A stretch of DNA of 32,213 nucleotides from positions 1-32,213 of the forward strand of contig JAJDUZ010000065.1 in the NCBI GenBank assembly GCA_022826385.1, read 5' to 3'. How positions within the stretch are numbered: the stretch's first letter is position 1; the number at the start of each line of letters is the position of its first letter. The DNA is from Silicimonas sp. GTDB taxonomy: Bacteria; Pseudomonadota; Alphaproteobacteria; Rhodobacterales; Rhodobacteraceae. A model generated the notes under the pieces. That model saw only the letters and a list, made by a program, of their open reading frames with translations. It was not told the DNA's origin and made no database searches. This document shows positions 1 through 7,804 of this stretch, in pieces. The position numbers and the translations under genes were made by a program.

Positions 1-2
1 AC

Positions 3-140
3 GCCCTCATTCAAATCCGATTGTTCAACCTCAGCGGGTACACCAAATGGGTGAGCCAAATCCAGTCCCTCCAACAGATATTCTCAACTTCACAACAACA
101 GCTTAACCGATGCTGCCAGAACGCCAACTGCGGAATTTAG
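3..140 (+). other. Possible 3' end of an upstream gene cut by the window edge
   Basis: Frame 3 is open from the window edge to a TAG at 138-140, giving about 45 residues rich in Gln, Asn and Ser and ending in Cys-Gln-Asn-Ala-Asn-Cys-Gly-Ile. The base composition is visibly more AT-rich than the DNA to the right. The stop falls at the point where the opposite-strand gntR loses resemblance to its family, near 141. This may be the tail of an inserted element or a rearranged gene. I recognise no family, and a chance open frame of this length is possible. Confidence 0.2.
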
Positions 141-561
141 GGTGAAAGGCATAGTCAAGCGCCCCGAACCGTTCGACATCCTGTGCCGCAATGGCCGCAC
201 GCTGTTCGGACAGAGCTTCGTCCAATCGCGCGGCACCGACCCTGTCGCAAAACTCGGAGGCGCGCAGCAGGACTTCCTTCTCGACGGCCGATCGGACAAA
301 CCGCGACTTTTCAATCTCGCGCGCCGAGAAGCGCCGCACTTCGGTGGCCCGTTGTGGCCGGATCAGCAGCAGGTCGAGATTGGCCAACCGGCTGAACGCG
401 TCACGCACCGGTTGCCGAGAGACACCGAAGCGTGCCGCGACATCGGCTTCCGATATCCGGTCGCCCGGTCGCAGGCGAAGCGACGCGATCTCTTCGTGAA
501 GGTGATCGAATATGTCGTCGACGATCGTGCGTCTTTCCCCGATGCGCGAGAGATCTGCCAT
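103..561 (-). pseudogene. Truncated GntR/FadR-type regulator of the alginate operon
   Basis: The likely product is a 152-residue transcription factor starting at the ATG at 561. Residues about 10-75 form a GntR winged helix-turn-helix, with the typical motif FGVSRQPVRDAFSRL. The start of an FCD effector domain follows, with RSAVEKEVLLRA and then the usual LDYAFH near residue 135. Directly after this, near base 141, the sequence no longer resembles the family and stops after 13 more residues. FadR-type regulators are usually 220-250 residues, so roughly the last third, including most of the ligand-binding helices, is missing. The gene is divergent from the algS operon, the usual position for its local regulator. 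It could be dead, or could make a DNA-binding protein unable to sense its ligand. The truncation is clear by eye; its cause is inference. Confidence 0.7.
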
Positions 562-624
562 GACCCTTTCCCTTCGTTTCGCCCCAAGACTCGGCCAAGA
601 CTTTGCCCGACTGCGCAGCAACCT

Positions 625-649
625 TCTGATTATGCTCATATAAATCAGA
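625..649. promoter_or_regulatory. Inverted repeat TCTGATT-N11-AATCAGA upstream of gntR
   Basis: Perfect 7-base arms are separated by 11 bases in an AT-rich patch 64 bases upstream of the gntR start codon. Read toward gntR, the patch contains CATAAT, a fair -10-like hexamer. The symmetry and position fit an operator or promoter element for the regulator gene. Function is inferred from position only. Confidence 0.35.
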
Positions 650-711
650 CATTCAGGTGCCGCCGGGCGCGTGATTGCACCAAGGGGGTTCCACGCTTCT
701 AGCAAGATTCC

Positions 712-747
712 TACTAGTATGCCAGTTAATTTACTAGTATGTCAGTT
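712..747. promoter_or_regulatory. Tandem TACTAGTA operator-like repeats before algS
   Basis: Two nearly identical 16-base units, TACTAGTATGCCAGTT (712-727) and TACTAGTATGTCAGTT (732-747), lie exactly 20 bases apart, about two helical turns. Each opens with the perfect 8-base palindrome TACTAGTA. They sit in the divergent gntR-algS spacer, 70-105 bases upstream of the algS start. This is what one expects of paired sites for a dimeric GntR-family repressor, though the assignment to the neighbouring truncated regulator is inference. Confidence 0.5.
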
Positions 748-816
748 TTCGACAGTGCGCGAATCGCAGGTGAAATGCCCACCCAACTAAGGGCGCCGCG
801 CACGCAGGGAGGGAAC

Positions 817-1893
817 ATGGCCGGCGTAGAACTCGAAGGCATCGTAAAGGCTTATGGCGCTTTGCAGGTTGTCCATGGCATCGACCTGAACGTAGCCGAG
901 AAGGAATTCGTCGTGCTGGTCGGCCCCTCGGGTTGCGGCAAGTCGACGACGCTTCGCATGATCGCCGGTCTGGAAGAGATCACCGACGGCACGCTGACCA
1001 TCGACGGACGGATGATGAACCGCGTGGCGCCAAAGGATCGCGACGTGGCGATGGTGTTCCAAAACTATGCGCTTTACCCGCACCTGAACGTTGCCGACAA
1101 CATGGCCTTCGGATTGCGCATCCGGAAAATGCCGAAAGACCAGATCAAGTCCACAATTGCCGATGTGGCCGAGATCCTTGGTCTGACCGAGTATCTTGAA
1201 CGCCGTCCGGCAGACCTGTCCGGCGGCCAGCGTCAGCGCGTTGCCATGGGCCGCGCAATTGTGCGGCATCCCAAGGTCTTCCTGTTCGACGAACCACTGT
1301 CCAACCTCGACGCCAAACTGCGTACCCAGATGCGGGCCGAGATCAAGCGGCTGCACAACCGGCTTGGTGTCACCTCGGTCTATGTGACCCACGATCAGGT
1401 CGAAGCGATGACGCTGGCCGATCGGATCGTCGTGATGAATGACGGCGCGATTGAACAGGTCGGCACACCGATGGAGCTGTTCAACAACCCCGCCAACACG
1501 TTCGTCGCCGGGTTCCTGGGTTCGCCCCCGATGAACCAGATGCGCGGCACGCTGACCGACACGGGCGCGGTGATCGGCGATGCCGAGATCGCGCTTCCCG
1601 GGCAGATCAATGGCCATGCCGGGCGCGACGTGATCGTCGGCATCCGACCCGAACACGTGACCCTGCTGCCAAGCGAGCAATCCTCGGCCCTGCCCATCGC
1701 GCTTGATCTTGTCGAACCGCTTGGGTCCGAGGCGCTGCTGCACGCGCGCCACGGCGATACGGCAATGGTCTTCAAGGCCGAAACGCATGGAAGCATCGAT
1801 CACCTGTCCGGCGTCGACACGGTGCATGTGCCGGCGGGCCTCGTGAAACTCTTCGACGCGGAAACCGGCCGCGCCCTGAGCCTCGGGGCCTGA
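817..1893 (+). CDS. algS: Alginate-oligosaccharide ABC transporter ATPase (AlgS/UgpC type)
   Basis: This 358-residue protein is the nucleotide-binding subunit of a carbohydrate (CUT1) importer and acts as a dimer on the inner face of the membrane. Visible motifs are Walker A GPSGCGKST (36-44), Q-loop Gln82, signature LSGGQ (134-138), Walker B VFLFDE (154-159) and switch His192. A TOBE-type C-terminal domain follows from about residue 240. The ATG at 817 was chosen because CAGGGAGGGA lies just upstream and the protein then begins at the normal MalK/UgpC N-terminus; an upstream ATG at 739 lies inside the operator repeats. The two permease genes follow, four bases away. Subunit lengths and gene order match the Sphingomonas A1 alginate transporter AlgS-AlgM1-AlgM2-AlgQ as I remember it. 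The ATPase call is secure; alginate specificity rests on the lyase and KdgF downstream. Confidence 0.92.
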   Translation: MAGVELEGIVKAYGALQVVHGIDLNVAEKEFVVLVGPSGCGKSTTLRMIAGLEEITDGTLTIDGRMMNRVAPKDRDVAMVFQNYALYPHLNVADNMAFGLRIRKMPKDQIKSTIADVAEILGLTEYLERRPADLSGGQRQRVAMGRAIVRHPKVFLFDEPLSNLDAKLRTQMRAEIKRLHNRLGVTSVYVTHDQVEAMTLADRIVVMNDGAIEQVGTPMELFNNPANTFVAGFLGSPPMNQMRGTLTDTGAVIGDAEIALPGQINGHAGRDVIVGIRPEHVTLLPSEQSSALPIALDLVEPLGSEALLHARHGDTAMVFKAETHGSIDHLSGVDTVHVPAGLVKLFDAETGRALSLGA

Positions 1894-1897
1894 GGCA

Positions 1898-2872
1898 ATG
1901 GCGGACCAGACCTCCTCCAGCGGCGCGATTGCCAAACCGAAAAGTACGGCGACCGACAACAGCCGCTGGGCGCAAACCGTCGATCACTTCAAGCGCGAAT
2001 GGCAGCTTTACGTGATGCTGGCGCCGACGATCATCTGGTTCATCGTCTTTCTCTATAAACCGATGTACGGGCTGCAGATCGCCTTCAAGGATTACTCGAT
2101 CTTCCGCGGCGTGGCGGCCTCCCCTTGGGTCGGGTTCGAGCATTTCGAGACGCTCTTTTCCAACGACCAGTTCATCCGCGCCGTGATGAACACCATCAAA
2201 ATCAGTGCCTTGAACCTGCTCTTCGGGTTCCCCGCCCCGATCATTCTGGCGCTGATGTTCAACGAGATCCTGCACGCGACATACAAGAAGACGGCGCAAA
2301 CCATCGTCTATCTGCCGCACTTCATCTCGTCGGTGATTATCTCGGGCATTGTCATCACCGCCTTCTCGCCCACAGCCGGCATCGTCAACACGGTCATAGG
2401 CTGGTTCGGGTTCGACCCGGTGTATTTTCTGACCCAGCCCGAATGGTTCCGGCCGATTTTCGTGGGCACCGGCATCTGGCAGGAGGCAGGCTTCGGCTCA
2501 ATCGTCTTCCTTGCTGCCATCGCGGGCGTGAACCCGTCGCTTTACGAAAGCGCCGTCGTCGATGGGGCGAACCGGTGGCAGATGATGTGGAAGATCACGA
2601 TCCCGTCGATCCTGCCGACAATCCTGATCATGCTGATCATTCGCATCGGCAACATCATGGAAGTGTCGTGGGAACTGGTGATCCTGCTCTATCAACCCGC
2701 GACCTATGAAACGGCTGACGTCGTGAACACATGGGTCTATCGGCAGGGCCTGCAATCCGGCCAATACGATCTGGCCGCCGCCGCAGGTCTCTTCAATGCA
2801 GTCGTTGCCTTCGTTCTGGTGATGACCGCCAACTCGCTGTCGCGCCGCTTCTCGCGCACGTCGCTTTGGTGA
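1898..2872 (+). CDS. algM1: ABC transporter permease, AlgM1/LplB type
   Basis: This 324-residue inner-membrane protein is one half of the translocation pore. About six hydrophobic helices are visible, beginning near residue 40 (LYVMLAPTIIWFIVFLYKP). The family-typical YGLQIAFKDYSIFRG follows the first helix. The EAA-loop region carries ESAVVDGANRWQMMWKITIPS near residues 215-235, which docks on the ATPase. The length equals that remembered for AlgM1 of Sphingomonas A1. The gene starts four bases after the algS stop and ends 16 bases before the second permease, so the three are almost certainly one transcript. The alternative is a permease for another polysaccharide oligomer, as in LplB relatives of Gram-positives; the downstream PL15 lyase favours alginate. 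Confidence 0.9.
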   Translation: MADQTSSSGAIAKPKSTATDNSRWAQTVDHFKREWQLYVMLAPTIIWFIVFLYKPMYGLQIAFKDYSIFRGVAASPWVGFEHFETLFSNDQFIRAVMNTIKISALNLLFGFPAPIILALMFNEILHATYKKTAQTIVYLPHFISSVIISGIVITAFSPTAGIVNTVIGWFGFDPVYFLTQPEWFRPIFVGTGIWQEAGFGSIVFLAAIAGVNPSLYESAVVDGANRWQMMWKITIPSILPTILIMLIIRIGNIMEVSWELVILLYQPATYETADVVNTWVYRQGLQSGQYDLAAAAGLFNAVVAFVLVMTANSLSRRFSRTSLW

Positions 2873-2888
2873 GAGGGGGGACACACTG

Positions 2889-3770
2889 ATGCAAAACTGG
2901 AACCTCTACTCACGCGGCGACAAGTTCTTTGCCATCGTCGTCTCGATCCTGATCGGGATGTTCACGGCCGCCACGCTTTATCCGTTCATCTACATCACCG
3001 CGGTTTCGTTCAGCTCGGGCTTTGCCGCGCAAGCGGGCAAAGTGGTGCTGACGCCGATCGATGCGACCATCGAGGGCTACAAGTACATGCTCTCGGAACC
3101 GATGTTCTGGATCTCGTACCGGAACACGTTCATCTACACGATCGGCGGCACGCTGATGAGCCTTGCGTTCATCATCCCCGGCGCTTACGCGCTGTCGCGG
3201 CCGCAACTGAAGGGACGGCGGTTCTTCAACCTCTTCATCGCGTTCACCATGTGGTTCAACGCCGGGCTGATCCCCTTCTATCTGAACATGCGGGACCTGA
3301 GCCTGCTGGACAGCATGTTTGGCATCATCCTTGCCTTCGCGGTCAACGCCTTCAACATCATCCTGCTGAGAAACTTCTTCGAAGCCATCCCGCAAAGCTT
3401 CGAGGAAGCGGCCCGCATGGACGGCGCGAATGACTTCCAGGTGCTTTGAAAGGTTTTCGTCCCGCTTTCGAAACCGGCGATCGCGACGATCACCCTGTTC
3501 TGCATCGTATCGCGGTGGAACGGCTTCTTCTGGGCCATGGTCCTTTTGCAAAGCGAAGAGAAAATTCCGCTTCAGGTCTTTCTGCGTCACACGATCGCGA
3601 AGCTGAGCGATGATGACGAATTTGCCATCGCCGTCGTCGACGCCGCCTACAGCGCGGAAACCGTGACTGCCGCGATCATCGTCTGTTCGATCATCCCCGT
3701 GCTGATCGTCTACCCGTTCATCCAGAAATACTTCGAGAAGGGCATCCTTCTTGGGGGCGTCAAAGAATAA
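2889..3770 (+). pseudogene. algM2: ABC transporter permease AlgM2/LplC type, interrupted by in-frame TGA
   Basis: Translated through one stop, this frame gives a typical 293-residue second permease with six membrane helices, the same length I recall for AlgM2 of Sphingomonas A1. The stop is TGA at 3447-3449 (codon 187), inside the EAA loop: EEAARMDGANDFQVL is followed by the TGA and then KVFVPLSKPAIATI in the same frame. The loop normally has a bulky residue here, often Trp, so TGG to TGA is the simplest explanation. Upstream and downstream halves keep perfect family character and there is no frameshift. The product would stop after 186 residues and lack the ATPase-docking loop and the last helices. 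It could be a recent nonsense mutation, a base-call error, or inefficient readthrough. The start follows GGGGGGAC 11 bases after a purine-rich ribosome-binding site. Confidence 0.85.
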
Positions 3771-3797
3771 CTGCATGGCTTTTATAGGGAGGAACCC

Positions 3798-5357
3798 ATG
3801 AGAAAACTCAGCCTGACCGCCGCCATCTTGGCGACAACCGCGGTTGCAGGGCCATCGCTTGCCGATGGGCATCTGCAGATCGTCGACAAACCGCTGGAGC
3901 TGATGATCCAGATGAACCACCGCGCCTACCCGGTTTACGAGGAAGACTGGCCGGTTGAACAGAAAGCCCGCGAACTGACGAACATCCACCTGAAGGATGT
4001 GACGGTTGGCGCGAACATGCGGACCGATTCCGAGAATACGGGCCGGACCGAAGCGCTGAACCTGATGCTGGCCAGCGGCAACGTGCCGGATATCGTCGGC
4101 TCGAGCCGTATCCGCGACTTCGTGAACCAGTTCGGCCCGGAAGGCGCCTTCATTCCGCTGAACGATCTGATCGATGAGCACGCCCCGAACATCAAGGCGT
4201 ATTACGACCAGCGCCCCGATATTGCGGCCGCCGTGAAAGCCGCCGATGGCCAGATGTACTACATCCCCTATCTGCCAGATGGGAAATACGGTCGCGCCTT
4301 CTGGATCCGGACGGACTGGCTGAAGAACCTTGGCCTTGAGGTCCCGCAGACCGTGGACGAGTTCGAGACCGTTCTGCGCGCCTTCAAGACGCAAGACCCG
4401 AACGGCAACGGCGAAGCCGACGAAGTGCCGCTGTTCTTCCGTCAATGGCCGGAACTGATCCGCATGGTCACCCTGTGGGACGGACGCGCGCACGGGTCCG
4501 ACACCTATCACGACTTCCTCGTTGACGACGGCAAGATCAGCCACGGCTATATCGGTGAAGGCTACCGCGAGGGGATCAAGAACCTTGCACGCTGGTATGC
4601 CGAAGGCCTGATCGATGCCGAAGTCTTCACCCGCGGCAGCTCGGCACGAGATTTCCTGTTCTCGGAAAACCTTGGCGGGGCCACGCATGACTGGTTCGCT
4701 TCAACCGGCGGCTACAACCGTTTGTCGAGCGACATCGAAGGCTTTGAACTGAAAGCCATGGCGCCCCCCGCTTCGATCTCGGGCAAGCGCGTCGAGGAAC
4801 ATCGCCGCATTCTGGTCAAGCCTGACGGTTGGGCCATCGGCTATACCAACGAGCATCCGGTCGAGACCATCAAGTATTTCGACTTCTGGTTCACCGAGGA
4901 AGGTCGTCGTCTGGCCAATTTCGGGGTCGAAGGCATGCATTACGACTTGGTCGACGGCAAGCCGATCTTCAAACAGGAGTTCCTCGATGCCGGCCCGGTC
5001 AATCGCTCGCTTTACCAGAACGGTGCGCAGCTTCAGGGCCGCGGCTACTTCCAGGATTACAACTATGAAATCCAGTGGACCAACGAGTTCGCTCTGGAAG
5101 GCATCGCGCTTTATGACCAGGGCGACTACCTGATCCCCGACTTCCTTGGCGTCGCTTTCGATGCCGACGAGCAGAAGATCTACGACAAGCACTGGGGGTC
5201 GGTCCGCGACTATATGCTGGAACGGCAGCAAGCGTGGATCCTGGGCTCGGGTGACGTTGAAGCCGAGTGGGACGACTACCTTGCTCAGCTGAACGATCTT
5301 GGCCTGCAGGAAGTTCTGACGGTCATGCAGTCGGCCTACGAGCGCCAATACAACTAA
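3798..5357 (+). CDS. algQ: Periplasmic alginate-oligosaccharide-binding protein (AlgQ/LplA type)
   Basis: This 519-residue extracellular solute-binding protein delivers oligosaccharide to the AlgM1-AlgM2 pore. It has a Sec signal peptide of about 22 residues, with basic MRK, a hydrophobic core and a likely cleavage in PSLADG. There is no lipobox cysteine. NPNGNGEADEVPLFF near residue 200 resembles the calcium-binding DPNGNGKADE-type loop of AlgQ proteins and their LplA relatives. The length is close to AlgQ1/AlgQ2. GGGAGG lies just before the ATG, giving strong translation as expected for a binding protein. The gene is 27 bases after algM2 and is followed by a GC-rich hairpin. Family membership is clear; ligand identity is inferred from the locus. 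Confidence 0.9.
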   Translation: MRKLSLTAAILATTAVAGPSLADGHLQIVDKPLELMIQMNHRAYPVYEEDWPVEQKARELTNIHLKDVTVGANMRTDSENTGRTEALNLMLASGNVPDIVGSSRIRDFVNQFGPEGAFIPLNDLIDEHAPNIKAYYDQRPDIAAAVKAADGQMYYIPYLPDGKYGRAFWIRTDWLKNLGLEVPQTVDEFETVLRAFKTQDPNGNGEADEVPLFFRQWPELIRMVTLWDGRAHGSDTYHDFLVDDGKISHGYIGEGYREGIKNLARWYAEGLIDAEVFTRGSSARDFLFSENLGGATHDWFASTGGYNRLSSDIEGFELKAMAPPASISGKRVEEHRRILVKPDGWAIGYTNEHPVETIKYFDFWFTEEGRRLANFGVEGMHYDLVDGKPIFKQEFLDAGPVNRSLYQNGAQLQGRGYFQDYNYEIQWTNEFALEGIALYDQGDYLIPDFLGVAFDADEQKIYDKHWGSVRDYMLERQQAWILGSGDVEAEWDDYLAQLNDLGLQEVLTVMQSAYERQYN

Positions 5358-5372
5358 GATCACTCCCTGGGT

Positions 5373-5395
5373 GGGCGGCGCATGCGGCGTCGCCC
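5373..5395 (+). promoter_or_regulatory. Intercistronic hairpin after the binding-protein gene
   Basis: GGGCGGCG (5373-5380) can pair over 8 bases, with one G-T wobble, with CGTCGCCC (5388-5395) across a 7-base loop. No T-run follows, so it is not a classical terminator. Stem-loops directly after binding-protein genes often protect the upstream message and raise its level relative to downstream genes; that role here is inference. Confidence 0.4.
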
Positions 5396-5427
5396 GCCAC
5401 TTTCCTTCTGAAACGGATTTTGAACCG

Positions 5428-7749
5428 ATGCCGCGTGACGCGCTCCCCACTCTCGACGAACCCAAGGCAGGCCGCCTGACCATCCAATACGCGCCGGATG
5501 CTGAGACCGAGATTGTCGAGAACCCGCCACGCTTCACCTGGCTGCCAGTGATCGAGGATGACGCGCGTTACATTCTGCGCATCTCGCCCGACCCCGCCTT
5601 CCCGAAGGCAGACACGCTGGTCTTCGACAACATCCCGCTGAATTTCTTCACGCCCGACGCCCCGCTGAAGCCCGGCGTCTATCACTGGTCCTACTCCACC
5701 CAGGATCAGGCGACCGGCAAACCCTCAAGTGCATGGAGCGACTTGCGCACCTTCACCGTGCCCGAGGGTTTGCCGGAAACACCCCTGCCCTTGCGCGCCG
5801 CGCGACTGGCCAAGGTCAATCCGGATCACCCGCGGCTCTGGATGACGCCCGACCGGCTGGAAACCTTCAAGGCTGCCGTCGCAAAGGACATCGACCATTG
5901 CGGCTGGTCCCTGTTCCTCGAACGCTCGGTTCTGCCATGGATGAAGGGCGATGTTCGCACGGAGCCCACGGGCTATCCCGACCACAAGCGCGTCGCATCT
6001 GTCTGGCGGCAGACATATATCGACCTTCAGGAAATCTGGTACGCGATCCGCCACCTTGCCATTGGCGGCGCGGTCACAGGCAACGCCGAAATGACGGCGC
6101 GCGCCAAGGCGCAATTGCTGGAGGTCGCGTCGTGGGATCCGATGGGCCTGACTTCGCGGTCCTATACCGACGAATGGGCCTATCGCGTCTGCAATGCGCT
6201 GTCCTGGGGCTATGACTGGCTCTACCACGAGCTGAGCGACGACGAACGCGCCACGGTGCGCGAAGCCCTGCTGGTCCGCACCCGCGACATCGCCGAGCAC
6301 GCCATGCACAGCGCCAAGATCGGGCTCTTCCCCTATGACAGCCACGCTGTCCGCTCGGTTTCGCTGACGATTGTGCCCGCCTGCATCGCGCTTCTGGGGG
6401 ACGACGAAAACGACGAGGCCCGCGACTGGCTGAACTTCGCGATCGAGTTCCTCTACACCGTCTATTCGCCGTGGGGCGACAGCGACGGCGGTTGGGCGGA
6501 AGGCGCGCAATACTGGATGATGGGCATGGCCTATCTGATCGACGCGGCCAATCGGTTGAAAAGCTATACCGGGCTCGACCTGTACCAACGCCCTTTCCTG
6601 CAGAACACGGGCGGCTTCCCACTGTTCTGCAACGCCCCGATGACCCGCCGCGCCAGTTTCGGAGATGACAGCGCGCTTGGCGATCTGCCTGCGATCAAGA
6701 CCGGTCTCAACATGCGTCAACTGGCGGGTGTCACCGGCAAGGGCGAATACCAGTGGTATTGCGACGAGAACCTGCGCCTGAACCCCGGCACCGAGGATGC
6801 GTTTTACAACTGGGGTTGGTGGGACACGCATTTCGACGACATGGTCTTCCAGACCGATTTCCCGGTGGTCGAGGCGACGCCGCCAAAGGGTGGTCTCCGC
6901 CACTTCAAAGGGATCGGCTGGGTCGGCGTGCAGCACGCGATGGACGACCCAGACGGACATATCCAGTTCGTGTTCAAGTCGTCACGCTTCGGCTCGGTCA
7001 GTCACAGCCACGGCGACCAGAACGCGTTCTGCCTGGCCGCCTATGGCGAGGATCTGGCGATCCAGTCCGGGTATTACGTTGCCTTCAACTCGACCATGCA
7101 CCGCAACTGGCGGCGGCAAACGCGGTCGAAGAACGCCATTCTGATCAACGGCAAAGGCCAATATGCCGAGAAGGACAAAGCCAAGGCGATGAGCGCCAAG
7201 GGTCAAATCCTTGCCGCGCGGCAGGCCGAGGATCACATCTATATCCAAGGCGACGCGACGGCGGCCTATCAGAGCCTGTCGCCCGAGGTGACCCGCGCCG
7301 GGCGTGAGGTCTATTTCGTGAGGAACGACTATTTCGTCATCGTCGACACGATCGATGCCACGAAACCGGTGACGGTCGAATGGCTTCTGCACGCCAACAC
7401 ACCGTTCGAACTTGGCAAGACCTCGTTCCGGAACACCGGCGAACGGGCGGGCTTTTACGGGCAGGTCGTCTGGTCGGAAGCGGGCAAACCCGTGATGGAG
7501 CAGGAAACCGGTTTTCCGGGTGTAGACCCGGCCGACTATGACGGACTGCCCGTCAGCACATGCCTGACCGCGCGCTATCCGGCTGCGACGCGACATCGGA
7601 TTGCGACCTTGCTGGTGCCCTATCGGCTTGACGCGCCGAAGCGGATTTTCAACTTTCTCGACGATCAGGGCTATGACGCTGACCTTTATTTTACCGATGC
7701 CGACGAGAACACGTTCAAGATCGTGATGAAGAAACTCGCCAACACATGA
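5428..7749 (+). CDS. PL15 exolytic oligoalginate lyase (DUF4962 plus heparinase II/III fold)
   Basis: This 773-residue enzyme cleaves alginate oligosaccharides by beta-elimination, releasing unsaturated monouronate. It closely resembles, as I remember its sequence, Atu3025 of Agrobacterium (776 residues, structure known), including ENPPRFTWLP near the N-terminus and SHSHGDQNAF, WRRQTRSKNA and GKGQYAEKDKA in the C-terminal beta domain. By hand alignment the catalytic pair His311/Tyr365 of Atu3025 corresponds to His306 (in FPYDSHAVRS) and Tyr362 (in WAEGAQYWM). SHSH lies at 525-528. There is no signal peptide, which fits cytoplasmic action after ABC import. The ATG at 5428 matches the Atu3025 N-terminus; an upstream GTG at 5371 would start just before the hairpin. 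Ribosome-binding site is weak. Family call is strong; the residue mapping is from memory. Confidence 0.9.
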   Translation: MPRDALPTLDEPKAGRLTIQYAPDAETEIVENPPRFTWLPVIEDDARYILRISPDPAFPKADTLVFDNIPLNFFTPDAPLKPGVYHWSYSTQDQATGKPSSAWSDLRTFTVPEGLPETPLPLRAARLAKVNPDHPRLWMTPDRLETFKAAVAKDIDHCGWSLFLERSVLPWMKGDVRTEPTGYPDHKRVASVWRQTYIDLQEIWYAIRHLAIGGAVTGNAEMTARAKAQLLEVASWDPMGLTSRSYTDEWAYRVCNALSWGYDWLYHELSDDERATVREALLVRTRDIAEHAMHSAKIGLFPYDSHAVRSVSLTIVPACIALLGDDENDEARDWLNFAIEFLYTVYSPWGDSDGGWAEGAQYWMMGMAYLIDAANRLKSYTGLDLYQRPFLQNTGGFPLFCNAPMTRRASFGDDSALGDLPAIKTGLNMRQLAGVTGKGEYQWYCDENLRLNPGTEDAFYNWGWWDTHFDDMVFQTDFPVVEATPPKGGLRHFKGIGWVGVQHAMDDPDGHIQFVFKSSRFGSVSHSHGDQNAFCLAAYGEDLAIQSGYYVAFNSTMHRNWRRQTRSKNAILINGKGQYAEKDKAKAMSAKGQILAARQAEDHIYIQGDATAAYQSLSPEVTRAGREVYFVRNDYFVIVDTIDATKPVTVEWLLHANTPFELGKTSFRNTGERAGFYGQVVWSEAGKPVMEQETGFPGVDPADYDGLPVSTCLTARYPAATRHRIATLLVPYRLDAPKRIFNFLDDQGYDADLYFTDADENTFKIVMKKLANT

Positions 7750-7804
7750 AACCAGACGCCGGGTCCACCCGGCCACACAATATCCAACGGGAAGGACACC
7801 ACTT

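Noticed and set aside
739..816. ATG at 739 as the start of algS
   Set aside because: It lies inside the operator-like repeat, has no ribosome-binding site, and adds 26 residues absent from the family; ATG 817 has a strong one.
787..1959. Long minus-strand open frame opposite algS
   Set aside because: It mirrors the codon pattern of a certain ABC ATPase gene; the translation is rich in His, Arg and Asp with no family features.
3447..3449. TGA as selenocysteine or reassigned Trp codon
   Set aside because: ABC permeases are not selenoproteins, no SECIS-like hairpin is obvious after it, and the other genes end normally in TGA, so TGA is a stop in this organism.
2910..4688. 592-codon minus-strand open frame opposite algM2 and algQ
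   Set aside because: It is a high-GC antisense artefact of two recognisable genes; it has low-complexity Arg/Asp/Val content and no motif.
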